From Tistlia consotensis USBA 355 (GTDB lineage: Bacteria; Pseudomonadota; Alphaproteobacteria; Kiloniellales; DSM-21159), in contig NZ_FWZX01000028.1 in the NCBI RefSeq assembly GCF_900177295.1, positions 30,061-94,060 on the forward strand: 64,000 nucleotides of DNA, in the 5' to 3' direction. Below, piece after piece: positions 53,624-61,851 of this stretch (its first letter is position 1; each line of letters starts with the position of its first letter). The notes under the pieces were generated by a model. The model was given only the letters and a program-made list of their open reading frames with translations. It ran no database searches and was not told the DNA's origin. The position numbers and the translations under genes were made by a program.

Positions 53624-54073
53624 GCGTACGCCCCCCGTCTACGGATCCGGCGGCCGCACGAGGCTCGCCCGGGTCACCCCCGACGCAGGCGAACGCACAG
53701 CCGGCTATCCGTCAGCCGCAGGAGCCCCCACTGCACCTGCCCAATTGGCATCGGCGTCGAGTCGGTCTCCCAGGTTGGAACGCCCCGGGGGCGGCTCGTC
53801 CGATGCCGGTGAAAGTGAGCCATCCGACTGCGGCAAGAGTCAACTGACAAGAAGCTCGCGGAAGATTAACAGAGTAAACTGAAATAAACCTGACAAGTTG
53901 CCGTGTTAACTTGCAATTTTCGGCTCCGTACTGCATGACGCCAAGGTTAACATGGGGTAATGCACGCTGTCGGCCGGGTTCGTCGGGCGGGTGTCCGGCC
54001 TGTTTCTTTTTGGCCGACCCCTGCGGCGCCAGGCTGCCATCCGGCTTTGCCGGAAATCGCGAAGGGATGGACT
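53624..54073. promoter_or_regulatory. AT-rich intergenic region upstream of the megasynthases with a palindrome
   Basis: A 450-bp gene-free stretch. From about 53820 to 53965 it is far more AT-rich than its surroundings, as expected for the promoter of the leftward megasynthase operon. CAAGTT at 53894-53899 and AACTTG at 53908-53913 form a 6-8-6 inverted repeat, a possible operator. On the minus strand a TTGTCA overlaps its left arm, but I could not place a convincing -10. No regulator gene adjoins it apart from the LysR gene 1.7 kb away. Confidence 0.5.
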
Positions 54074-54265
54074 ATGAACCGTCGCAGCAGATGCCGGCTG
54101 CCAACCGCGATCGCCGCCCTGATCCTGGTCGCTCACGCCGTGCCGGCCCCGGCCGGCGGTGACCGCCGGCCGCTCGCTGCCGCCGCCGCTCAGTCGAGCG
54201 GCGCGTGCAGCCTGGTCCGGGCCGTGACGATGCCGCCGCGGCTGCCGATCTCGATCGAGCCGTAG
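54074..54265 (+). CDS. Possible small secreted protein, 63 aa, unrecognised
   Basis: A short reading frame with ATG at 54074 and GAAGGGA just upstream. The N-terminus M-N-R-R-S-R-C-R-L-P-T-A-I-A-A-L-I-L-V-A looks like a signal peptide, with a possible cleavage after A-H-A. The remainder is short and low in recognisable features. It runs 76 bp into the 3' end of the convergent dioxygenase gene, which lowers confidence: its last 25 codons are antisense to that gene. I do not recognise a family. Confidence 0.3.
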   Translation: MNRRSRCRLPTAIAALILVAHAVPAPAGGDRRPLAAAAAQSSGACSLVRAVTMPPRLPISIEP

Positions 54266-55245
54266 CGCTCCCTGAAGCAGTCCGGCAGCGGCCGGTCGCC
54301 GTCCAGCGACAGCCAGAGGCGCAGCAGGTGGCGCCGTCGCCCGGGCTCCGGCCAGTCGACGAAGGCAGTGCGGTCGTGCAGCTGGCTGTGGTTGTAGACG
54401 AACTGCATGTCGCCGGCCCGGAGGTCCATGGCGAAGTGCAGCTCGGGGTCGTTGGCCAGGGCGTCGAACAGGTCGAGGGCCTCGACGTGGGCCGGGGTCA
54501 GGCGCAGGGCGCCTTCGAAGCGCTGGGCGCTGTCGATGTACTGGCGCTGGTAGAAGACCGTCAGGCGGCCCTCGTGCCAGCTGAGCGGCGGGATCTCCAT
54601 GTAGGGCCTGGCGCCCTCGGGAATCTCGCCCCGGCGGTCCGTGGCGATCGGGTCGAACAGCAGGGCCAGCAGGTCGGGGCGCTCGGCCAGCATGCGGTTG
54701 TAGATCGTGAGCGCGCTGACCAGGAGCGAGCGCCCACCCTGCTTCGCCGGACGCAGGCAGAGCAGCCCGACGACGTCGGCGCTGTCGGTATGGAAGGTCT
54801 GGCGCTCTCGGGTCTGGTAGATCCGGACGCTCGGGTCGCGGCCGTCGGCGCCGGTGTCGCGGACGTGGCCCAGGATGTGGCCCGCCGCGTTCTGCGAGCG
54901 CGCGCTGCCCAGGTGCGCGCCGATCCCGCAGAAGATCGTCGCGGCGAAGGCCTGCGAATAGCCGGCGACCGGCAGGCCGCGCAGCAGCTCGACGCCGCGG
55001 CCGTGCAGCAGCTCCCGCTTCAGCCGCCGCAGATGCGCCCCGAAGGAGGCGAGCGGGAAGTCGGCGGCGGTGATCTCTCCCAGGTCGCGGCCGAGGGACA
55101 GGTAGTGCCGCGCCGCCTGCTCCAGCTCGGCGATCTCGGCGGCGCTCAGCTCGACCAGCCACGCCTCCGGGTGACGCGCCATCTCGGCACCGATCCAGGC
55201 GGCGGGACCGGTCATCGGCGGTGGCAGGGCTTCGGGGGCTGGCAT
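54190..55245 (-). CDS. TauD/TfdA-family Fe(II)/2-oxoglutarate dioxygenase
   Basis: A 351-aa non-haem iron oxygenase of the TauD/TfdA family. It carries the metal motif H-T-D in Q-T-F-H-T-D-S-A-D, and the distal His-x10-Arg region near the C-terminus, Q-L-H-D-R-T-A-F then R-H-L-L-R-L-W-L, with the Arg expected to bind 2-oxoglutarate. The start is ATG at 55245 with GAGG upstream; ATG 55215 is a less likely alternative. It lies 60 bp downstream of a LysR gene on the same strand and 566 bp upstream of the megasynthases. It could either hydroxylate the polyketide-peptide or serve the nearby DmdA-like pathway; context favours neither decisively. Confidence 0.85.
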   Translation of the reverse strand: MPAPEALPPPMTGPAAWIGAEMARHPEAWLVELSAAEIAELEQAARHYLSLGRDLGEITAADFPLASFGAHLRRLKRELLHGRGVELLRGLPVAGYSQAFAATIFCGIGAHLGSARSQNAAGHILGHVRDTGADGRDPSVRIYQTRERQTFHTDSADVVGLLCLRPAKQGGRSLLVSALTIYNRMLAERPDLLALLFDPIATDRRGEIPEGARPYMEIPPLSWHEGRLTVFYQRQYIDSAQRFEGALRLTPAHVEALDLFDALANDPELHFAMDLRAGDMQFVYNHSQLHDRTAFVDWPEPGRRRHLLRLWLSLDGDRPLPDCFRERYGSIEIGSRGGIVTARTRLHAPLD

Positions 55246-55305
55246 CGGCGGCCTCGGGTCAATCGATCCAGTCTGCCCCCGCTCGGGGCCGTCGTCGAGC
55301 CGTCG

Positions 55306-56214
55306 TCAGCCGGGCCCCGCAGGCCGCTCGGCCGCCGCCTCGTCCAGCAGCCAGGCGCGGAAGCCGGCGGCGTCGGCGTGCTCCCGGCCGTCCAGCGGCG
55401 AGAGCAGGTGGAAGGCCTCCTCGACCTCGACCGACAGCTCGAAGGGCGCGACCAGCCGTCCCGAGGCGAGCACGCCGGCGGACATCGAGGAGCGGCCGAG
55501 CACGACGCCGCCGCCGGACGCCGCGACCTCGAAGGCCAGCAGGGAGGTGTCGAACTGCAGGCCGCTGCCGGGATCGATCCCCTCGACGCCGGCCGCGCTG
55601 AGCCAGGTCGCCCAGCCCTGCTCGTAGCCGAGCACGTGCAGGAGCGCGTGGTGACGCAGATCCCGCGGTTCCCCGAGCGGCGGCGTGCCGGCCGGCAGCG
55701 CCGGGCTGCAGAGCGGCGTCAGGCGCTCCCAGGTCAGCCGGTCGGTGCGGAACTTCGGCCAGCCGCCGCGGCCGTAGCGGATGTCCAGATCGAAGCGCTC
55801 GCGGTCGAACTCCTCGTTCCAGATGCTGCTGACGATGCGCAGCCGGCGGCCGGGATGGCGCTCGCGGTAGCGGATCAGGCGCGGCGCGATCCAGGTCACC
55901 GAGAAGCCGACGGCGGCGCGCACCGTCAGGACCTCCGAGCGGCGGCTGCCGAACAGCTCGTCGGTGCCGAGCGCGAGCCGCTCGAAGGCGTCGCGCACCT
56001 TCGGCAGGTAGGCCGCCCCGACCTTGGTCAGCACCAGGCTGCGCGGCCCGCGCTGGAACAGCGGCTCGTGCAGATGCAGCTCGAGCGCCTTGACCTGCTT
56101 GCTGATCGCCGCCTGGGTCAGCCCCAGCTCGGCGGCGGCATGGGTGAAGCTCAGGTGTCGCGCAGAGGCCTCGAAGGCGCGCAGCCAGGACAGCGGCGGC
56201 AGACGCCGGCTCAT
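55306..56214 (-). CDS. LysR-type transcriptional regulator, GcvA-like
   Basis: A 302-aa LysR-family regulator. The N-terminal winged helix starts L-P-P-L-S-W-L-R-A-F-E-A-S-A-R and contains S-F-T-H-A-A-A-E-L-G-L-T-Q-A-A-I-S-K-Q-V, the GcvA-like type. The C-terminal half is the two-lobed effector domain. ATG 56214 was taken because the family usually begins a few residues before L-P-x-L; more upstream starts (56229, 56238) are possible. It is divergent from the DmdA-like gene, the standard LysR arrangement, and precedes the dioxygenase gene on its own strand. It probably controls both; the effector is unknown. Confidence 0.88.
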   Translation of the reverse strand: MSRRLPPLSWLRAFEASARHLSFTHAAAELGLTQAAISKQVKALELHLHEPLFQRGPRSLVLTKVGAAYLPKVRDAFERLALGTDELFGSRRSEVLTVRAAVGFSVTWIAPRLIRYRERHPGRRLRIVSSIWNEEFDRERFDLDIRYGRGGWPKFRTDRLTWERLTPLCSPALPAGTPPLGEPRDLRHHALLHVLGYEQGWATWLSAAGVEGIDPGSGLQFDTSLLAFEVAASGGGVVLGRSSMSAGVLASGRLVAPFELSVEVEEAFHLLSPLDGREHADAAGFRAWLLDEAAAERPAGPG

Positions 56215-56351
56215 GCCAAACCCCGTCATAACTTTCATGTACCCATTGGGTGCAATCGCCGAGTTTGACCGGCCTGTCAAATCCCCATGACATGTCCGGC
56301 GCGACGGGGCCGCTTCGGCGGCCGACCGGCGAACCCGCTGGAGAAGCGCCG
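56215..56351. promoter_or_regulatory. Divergent LysR control region
   Basis: The spacer between the LysR gene and the DmdA-like gene. ACCCATTGGGT at 56241-56251 is an inverted repeat with one central base, in the size range of a LysR half-box. A possible rightward promoter is TTGACC at 56265-56270 and TGACAT at 56288-56293 with 17 bp between. These assignments are by eye. Confidence 0.4.
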
Positions 56352-57455
56352 ATGTACCAGATCACCCCCTCGACCCGCCTGCGTGCCTCGCCCTTCTTCG
56401 AGGCGACGCTGGCCGCCGGCGTCACGAGCTTCACGGCCTACAACCACATGCTGATGCCGACCGGCTACGGCGATCCGGAGGGCGAATACTGGCGCCTGCT
56501 GAAGGGCGTCGCGCAGTGGGACGTCGCCGTCGAGCGCCAGGTCGAGCTGACCGGCCGCGACGCCGCCCGCCTCGCCCAGATCCTCTGCCCGCGCGACCTC
56601 GGCCGCTGCCAGGTCGGCCAGGGCAAGTACGTCGCGCTCTGCAACCATGCCGGCACGCTGATCAACGACCCGGTCCTGCTGAAGCTCGACGCGGACCGCT
56701 ACTGGCTGTCGATCGCCGATTCCAACATCCTGTTCTGGGCGCGGGCGATCGCCGCCGAACGCGGTCTGCAGGTGACGGTCAGCGAGCCCGACGTCTCGCC
56801 GCTCGCGGTGCAGGGACCGAAGGCGGAGGCGGTGGTCGCGGCGCTCTGCGGCGACTGGGTGCGCACGCTCAAGTACTTCTGGTTCCGGCAGACCGAGATC
56901 GCCGGCATCCCGGTCGTGGTGATCCGCTCCGGCTGGTCGAAGCAGGGCGGCTTCGAGCTGTTCCTGATGGACGGCAGCCGGGGCGTGGAGCTGTGGAACA
57001 TCGTCGCCGAGGCCGGCCGCCCCTGGGACATCGGCCCGGGCAACCCGAACGCCTGCGAGCGGATCGAGAGCGGCCTCCTGTCCTGGGGCGGCGATACCGA
57101 CGATGCGACCAACCCCTTCGAGGTCCGGCTCGCGCGCTACCTGGACCTCGAGGTCCCCGACGACGTCATCGGCATCGCCGCACTGCGCCGGGTCGCGGCG
57201 GAAGGGCCGCGCCGCCACCAGCTCGGCGTCGTGCTCGAGGGCGACGCCCCCGCGACACCGCTCTGCCGCTGGGCGCCGATCCTGGCGGGCAAGCGGCGCG
57301 CCGGCGACCTGACCAACTGCGTCTGGTCCTGGCGGCTGCAGCGCAACATCGGCTTCGCCCTGATCGAGACCGCCAGCCGGCCCGGCGACCGGGTCGAGGT
57401 GCTGCGCGCCGGCACGCGCATCCCCGGCCGGCTGGTCGAGCTGCCGTTCCTCTGA
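56352..57455 (+). CDS. DmdA-like folate-dependent demethylase (GcvT family)
   Basis: A 367-aa aminomethyltransferase-fold protein resembling the DmdA/DmdA-like clade more than glycine-cleavage GcvT. Blocks that support this are S-T-R-L-R-A-S-P-F-F near the start, Y-N-H-M-L-M-P-T, V-A-Q-W-D-V-A-V-E-R-Q-V-E-L-T-G, S-P-L-A-V-Q-G-P-K-A, S-G-W-S-K-Q-G-G-F-E and E-R-I-E-S-G-L-L-S-W-G. DmdA moves a methyl group from dimethylsulfoniopropionate to tetrahydrofolate; relatives demethylate other methylated compounds, so the substrate is open. The ATG at 56352 has GGAGAAG upstream. It is under probable control of the divergent LysR regulator. Confidence 0.78.
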   Translation: MYQITPSTRLRASPFFEATLAAGVTSFTAYNHMLMPTGYGDPEGEYWRLLKGVAQWDVAVERQVELTGRDAARLAQILCPRDLGRCQVGQGKYVALCNHAGTLINDPVLLKLDADRYWLSIADSNILFWARAIAAERGLQVTVSEPDVSPLAVQGPKAEAVVAALCGDWVRTLKYFWFRQTEIAGIPVVVIRSGWSKQGGFELFLMDGSRGVELWNIVAEAGRPWDIGPGNPNACERIESGLLSWGGDTDDATNPFEVRLARYLDLEVPDDVIGIAALRRVAAEGPRRHQLGVVLEGDAPATPLCRWAPILAGKRRAGDLTNCVWSWRLQRNIGFALIETASRPGDRVEVLRAGTRIPGRLVELPFL

Positions 57456-57830
57456 GCGGCGCCGGGCGGCGACGGCCGGCGAGCATCGTCCGCCGCCGAC
57501 GCCAGTCCCGCCGCGCCACGGCGAGATCCGGAACAGTCGAGCCGACCGGCGCACCCGCCCGGACAAGTAATTCCGGGCGGCGCCCCGCCAGCGGCGCCAG
57601 TCCTCGCCGCGACAGCATCCGCCATTTCGGCAGCACCGCGCCGGCTCGTCCAGGATCCCTGGCGGGGATGCTGGCTGCGACAGATCGGCAGGCGGCGAGA
57701 TCAGCTTCCGGGGGCGGTATGCAGTGCCGGGATAATCCCCTATAAAGGCTGCCGAGACCGGTCCGAAAACCGGTCCGGACGAGACAGGGCCCGCACAGAC
57801 GGGCCGCCATGAACCAGGGAGGCTCGAAGC
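57456..57830. promoter_or_regulatory. Intergenic region between the DmdA-like gene and the ABC importer
   Basis: No gene is seen in this 375-bp stretch. A weak GC hairpin (CGCCGG at 57460-57465 with CCGGCG at 57476-57481) follows the upstream stop. Near the right end are TATAAA at 57741-57746, a plausible -10, and two direct copies of the palindrome-containing word ACCGGTCCG (57757-57765 and 57769-57777) that could be an operator or a leader hairpin. Confidence 0.4.
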
Positions 57831-59051
57831 ATGCTGCACCACCGCACGCTTGCCCTCGCTGCCGTCGCCGCGCTCGGTCTCACGACCGCGCCGGTCTTCG
57901 CGCAGGCGGGCGACACCATCACCCTCGGCGCCGCGGTCTCGCTGACCGGCAAGTACTCGACCAACGGCGGGCACACCCAGAAGGGCTACGACCTCGCGGT
58001 CAAGAAGATCAACGACGCCGGCGGCGTCAAGGTCGGCGGCAAGACCTACAAGATCGAGGTCAGGTACTACGACGACGAGTCGACCCCGGCGCGCGGCGCC
58101 GAGCTCGCCGAGCGCCTGATCCAGCAGGACGGCATCAAGTTCCTGCTCGGCCCCTACTCCTCGGGCATGACCAAGGCGATCGCGCCGGTCACCGAGCAGC
58201 ACAAGGTGCCGATGGTCGAGGCCAACGGCGCCTCGCGCTCGCTCTTCACCAACAACTACAAGTACCTCTTCGCGATCCTCTCGACCTCGGAGAAGTACCT
58301 GGCCAGCGCCGTGACCCTGGCCGCCGAGAACGCCGAGGCGCTGGGCAAGAAGCCGAGCGAGATGAAGGTCGCCCTGGCCTTCGAGAACGACAACTTCAGC
58401 CAGGACGTCCGCGCCGGCGTGCTGGAAGACCTGAAGAAGAACAACATGAAGGTCGTCATCGACGACGAGCTGCCGCGCGACCTCAACGACATGAGCGCGA
58501 CCCTGACCAAGGTGAAGGCGCTCAAGCCCGACATGCTGGTCGTCTCCGGCCACTCCAAGGGTGCGGCCACGGCGATCCGCCAGCTCGACCAGATGCAGAT
58601 CCACGTGCCGATCCTGGCGATGACCCACTGCGACGCGGCCGGCATCATCAAGAAGTTCGGCAAGGCGGCCTCCTACACGCTCTGCGGCACGCAGTGGGCG
58701 CCGAGCCTGACCTACTCGGACAAGCTGTTCGGCACGGCGGCGGACTTCGCCAAGGAGTTCGACAAGGCCTACGGCTACGAGCCGCCGTACCAGGCGGCGG
58801 AATCGGCGGCCGCGGTCGAGGTCTACGCCAACGCCTTCGAGCGGGCCGGCTCGCTGGACCCGCAGAAGGTCCGCGACGCCCTGGCGTCGACCGACATGAT
58901 GACCTTCTACGGCGCCATCAAGTTCGACGACACGGGCAAGAACATCGCCAAGCCGATGGCGCTCTACCAGGTGCTCGACGGCAAGTACGAGGTCGTCGCG
59001 CCGTCGAAGTTCGCGCAGACCAAGGCGGTCGTGCCGGCGCCGACCGACTGA
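57831..59051 (+). CDS. livK: ABC transporter substrate-binding protein (LivK/amide-urea type)
   Basis: A 406-aa periplasmic binding protein of the branched-chain amino acid (HAAT) family. The signal peptide ends at V-F-A-Q-A. The mature part has L-G-A-A-V-S-L-T-G-K-Y-S, G-L/Y-D-L-A-V-K-K-I-N-D-A-G-G-V and the Y-D-D-E-S-T-P region, all Peripla_BP_6 traits. The start is ATG 57831 after GGGAGG. It is first in a five-gene importer operon and followed by a stable hairpin. The ligand may be an amino acid, amide or similar compound; sequence alone does not say. Confidence 0.9.
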   Translation: MLHHRTLALAAVAALGLTTAPVFAQAGDTITLGAAVSLTGKYSTNGGHTQKGYDLAVKKINDAGGVKVGGKTYKIEVRYYDDESTPARGAELAERLIQQDGIKFLLGPYSSGMTKAIAPVTEQHKVPMVEANGASRSLFTNNYKYLFAILSTSEKYLASAVTLAAENAEALGKKPSEMKVALAFENDNFSQDVRAGVLEDLKKNNMKVVIDDELPRDLNDMSATLTKVKALKPDMLVVSGHSKGAATAIRQLDQMQIHVPILAMTHCDAAGIIKKFGKAASYTLCGTQWAPSLTYSDKLFGTAADFAKEFDKAYGYEPPYQAAESAAAVEVYANAFERAGSLDPQKVRDALASTDMMTFYGAIKFDDTGKNIAKPMALYQVLDGKYEVVAPSKFAQTKAVVPAPTD

Positions 59052-59066
59052 CGCGGGACCCGGGGC

Positions 59067-59092
59067 GCGGGCGGGTCGAGGGGCCCGCCCGC
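59067..59092 (+). terminator. Intercistronic hairpin between the binding protein and permease genes
   Basis: A perfect 9-bp stem GCGGGCGGG / CCCGCCCGC with an 8-base loop, 15 bases after the binding-protein stop. There is no T-run. As with the dctP-dctQ hairpin, it probably raises the amount of binding protein relative to the permease. Confidence 0.55.
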
Positions 59093-59139
59093 CCCCACGT
59101 TCCCCTGCTCCGCGCAACCATCAGGAACGGTCTCGCAGC

Positions 59140-60042
59140 GTGCTGGACAATCTGCTGATTCTGGTCCAGGCGCCGACCATCACGGTGGACCTCGTGCTCA
59201 ACGGGATCCTGGTCGGCGCCATCTTCGCGCTCGCCGCCTACGGCATGGCCCTGGTCTGGGGCGTGATGAACATCATCAACATCGCCCAGGGCGAGTTCGT
59301 CATGCTCGGCGGCTACGTCGCGGTCATCATGTCGGCCCACGGCGTGCATCCGCTGCTCGCGGTGCCGGTCGCCGCCGTGCTGCTCTTCGGGCTCGGCTGG
59401 CTGCTCTACCGGACGGTCATCTTCCGCATCGTCGAGCGCGACCTCTTCACCTCGATCCTCGCGACCTTCGGCATCTCGATCGTGCTGCAGCAGCTGATGA
59501 ACACGGTGTTCGGCGGCGACGTGCAGGTCGCCCAGGCCCACCTCGGCACGCTGCTGCTGATGGGCGGCATGGTGACCCTGGCCCAGATCAAGCTGCTGTC
59601 CTTCGCCCTCGCCGCCGTGCTCGCCGTCGTGCTGGTGCTGTTCCTCAGGCGCTCGCGGCTCGGCCAGGCGATCCGCGCGACGGCACAGAACGCCCGGGCG
59701 GCGCGCGTGCTCGGCATCGACACCGACCGGGTCTACGCCGCGACCTTCGGGCTCAACGCGGCGCTCTGCGGCGCCTGCGGCGCGCTGGTGGCGATGGCCT
59801 ACACGGTCCACCCCTACATCGGCCTGCCCTACACGATCCGCTCCTTCATGATCGTCATCGTGGCCGGCCTCGGGAACCTCGCCGGCGTCATCGCCGCGGG
59901 CCTCAGCCTGGGCGCCGCGGAGAACGTCGCCGGCTTCGTGCTGGGCACGCAGTACCAGCTGGCCTTCGTCTTCCTGCTGCTCGTCGTCGTGCTGGTCTGG
60001 CGCAACTGGCGCCTGGCCCGCAAGCGGCAGTACCTCAAGTGA
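59140..60042 (+). CDS. livH: ABC importer permease LivH-type
   Basis: A 300-aa membrane protein with about eight helices, the LivH class of HAAT permeases. It shows N-G-I-L-V-G-A-I-F-A-L-A-A-Y-G-M-A-L-V-W-G near the start, N-I-A-Q-G-E-F-V-M-L-G-G-Y, and A-T-A-Q-N-A-R-A-A-R-V-L-G-I, the coupling-helix EAA-like loop. The start is GTG at 59140 with CAGGAACGG upstream. It lies 88 bp after livK and 7 bp before livM. Confidence 0.92.
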   Translation: MLDNLLILVQAPTITVDLVLNGILVGAIFALAAYGMALVWGVMNIINIAQGEFVMLGGYVAVIMSAHGVHPLLAVPVAAVLLFGLGWLLYRTVIFRIVERDLFTSILATFGISIVLQQLMNTVFGGDVQVAQAHLGTLLLMGGMVTLAQIKLLSFALAAVLAVVLVLFLRRSRLGQAIRATAQNARAARVLGIDTDRVYAATFGLNAALCGACGALVAMAYTVHPYIGLPYTIRSFMIVIVAGLGNLAGVIAAGLSLGAAENVAGFVLGTQYQLAFVFLLLVVVLVWRNWRLARKRQYLK

Positions 60043-60049
60043 GGCCCCG

Positions 60050-61111
60050 ATGAGCGACGCGCACAAGAAGCTCGCCGGCCGCCTCGCCATCCTGGCCGTC
60101 GGCCTGGCCGCGCCCTTCCTCTTCCCGGCCTACCAGTCCCAGATGGCCGAGCTCTGGCTGTTCGTGGTCTTCGCCCTGACCTGGGACCTGGCGGGCGGCC
60201 AGATGGGCTACAACTCCTTCGGCAACGTCGTCTTCCTGGGCATCGGCATGTACGCCTGCGTGCTGACCCAGGTCGGGCTGCTCTACGACATCGGCATCTA
60301 CAACGGCGCGCGCGGCGGCGGCAGCGCGACCTTCGTCTTCGACCTGCCGCACTACCTGGAAGGCCTGGCGCTCGGGCTGCCGGTCGGCGCCCTGCTCGCC
60401 GCCCTGGCCGCGGCCGTGCTCGGCGCCTTCGTGCTCGGCATGCGCGGCCACTACTTCGCGATCTGCACCCTCGGGCTCGGCGTCGCCGCCGGCGAGGTCG
60501 CCAACAGCTGGGAGTGGATCGGCGCCGGCTCCGGCATGGTGCCGCCGACCCCGCCCCAGGTGATCGGCGACCTCTCGCGCTTCTACTACTACTTCGCCTT
60601 CGCCCTGGCGGCCGTCACCTTCCTGGTGCTGGGCTGGCTCTACCGCACCCGCTTCGGCCTCGCGATCAACGCGATCCGCGACGACGAGGACAAGGCCGAG
60701 GCGATGGGCCTGCAGACGACCCGGATCAAGGTCGCCGCCTGGGTCATCGCGGCAGTCTTTCTGGGCGTCTCCGGCGGCATCCTCGGCAACCTCAAGCGCT
60801 TCATCGACCCGATCGACACGGCCTTCTCGGGCGCCACCTTCGGCGTCTGGATGGTGCTGATGGCGATTCTCGGCGGCAAGGGCACGCTCTGGGGGCCGGT
60901 CATCGGCGCCGTCCTGTTCGAGGTCATCAAGGAGGCGACCTGGACCTACCTGCTGGGCTGGCAGCGGGTCGCGCTCGGCCTGCTGATCGTGATCATCGTG
61001 GTGTTCTTCCCGCAGGGCATCCTGGGCTGGCTGCGCGAGCGCTTCCCCGACCGCTTCGGCCGCCGCGTCGAGGCCGACCTGTCCGGCACCGCAGAGGAGA
61101 CGGCACGATGA
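60050..61111 (+). CDS. livM: ABC importer permease LivM-type
   Basis: A 353-aa membrane protein, the LivM partner of LivH. It has Q-M-G-Y-N-S-F-G-N-V-V-F-L-G-I-G-M-Y-A, the cytoplasmic coupling loop A-I-R-D-D-E-D-K-A-E-A-M-G, and G-G-K-G-T-L-W-G-P-V-I-G-A, all family hallmarks. Its stop codon overlaps the livG start as ATGA. LivHM form the membrane channel; LivGF power it. Confidence 0.92.
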   Translation: MSDAHKKLAGRLAILAVGLAAPFLFPAYQSQMAELWLFVVFALTWDLAGGQMGYNSFGNVVFLGIGMYACVLTQVGLLYDIGIYNGARGGGSATFVFDLPHYLEGLALGLPVGALLAALAAAVLGAFVLGMRGHYFAICTLGLGVAAGEVANSWEWIGAGSGMVPPTPPQVIGDLSRFYYYFAFALAAVTFLVLGWLYRTRFGLAINAIRDDEDKAEAMGLQTTRIKVAAWVIAAVFLGVSGGILGNLKRFIDPIDTAFSGATFGVWMVLMAILGGKGTLWGPVIGAVLFEVIKEATWTYLLGWQRVALGLLIVIIVVFFPQGILGWLRERFPDRFGRRVEADLSGTAEETAR

Positions 61112-61851
61112 CCGCGATACTCAAGGTCGCCGGCGTCTCGAAAGCCTTCGGCGGCGTCCAGGCCAACCGCAACGTCAGCCTCGAGGTCGAGGCCGGCCGC
61201 ATCGTCGGGCTGATCGGGCCGAACGGCTCGGGCAAGACGACGCTGTTCTCCTCGATCGTCGGCTACCACCCGATCGACGAGGGCTCGATCCGCTTCGAGG
61301 GCCAGGAGATCTCCAGGCTCCGGGTCGTCGACATCGCGCGGCTCGGCCTGATCCGGACCTTCCAGCAGACCCGCATCTACGGCGGCATGACCTGCGTCGA
61401 GAACATGCTGATCTCCTCCTCGCAGCGCGACGCCCGCCTGCTCGACCTGTTCCAGGCGCGCAGCCCCGAGCGCGAGGAGCGCGCCGGCGACCTGCTGGAC
61501 TTCGTCGGGCTCTATCCCAAACGCAAGCTCGAGGCCGGCTCGCTGTCGTTCGGCCAGCAGAAGCTGCTGGAGTTCGCCATGGCGCTGATGAACCAGCCGA
61601 AGATGCTGATGCTCGACGAGCCGACCGCCGGCATCAACCCGACGCTGATCAACGGCCTGATCGACCGCCTGAAGCGGGCCAACGAGCAGTTCGGCATCAC
61701 GCTCTTCGTCATCGAGCACAACATGCGCGTCATCATGAACCTGGCCGAGCACATCTACTGCCTGGCCCACGGCGAGCTGCTCGCCGACGGCCGGCCCGAG
61801 GAGGTCCAGAACGACCCGCGCGTGCTCGACGCCTACCTGGGGGCGCACTGA
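61108..61851 (+). CDS. livG: ABC importer ATPase LivG-type
   Basis: A 247-aa nucleotide-binding subunit. It carries Walker A G-P-N-G-S-G-K-T-T, signature L-S-F-G-Q-Q-K-L-L, Walker B L-M-L-D-E-P-T-A-G and the switch His in V-I-E-H-N-M. The signature begins with L-S-F-G rather than L-S-G-G, as is common in LivG. The start is ATG 61108 overlapping the livM stop by 4 bases, with GAGGAGA upstream. Its own stop overlaps the livF start by one base. Confidence 0.93.
   Translation: MTAILKVAGVSKAFGGVQANRNVSLEVEAGRIVGLIGPNGSGKTTLFSSIVGYHPIDEGSIRFEGQEISRLRVVDIARLGLIRTFQQTRIYGGMTCVENMLISSSQRDARLLDLFQARSPEREERAGDLLDFVGLYPKRKLEAGSLSFGQQKLLEFAMALMNQPKMLMLDEPTAGINPTLINGLIDRLKRANEQFGITLFVIEHNMRVIMNLAEHIYCLAHGELLADGRPEEVQNDPRVLDAYLGAH

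Noticed and set aside
53880..53930. LuxR-type lux box near ACCTGACAAGTTG
   Set aside because: The inverted repeat is CAAGTT-N8-AACTTG and lacks the CTG...CAG 20-bp dyad; no luxR/luxI genes are present.
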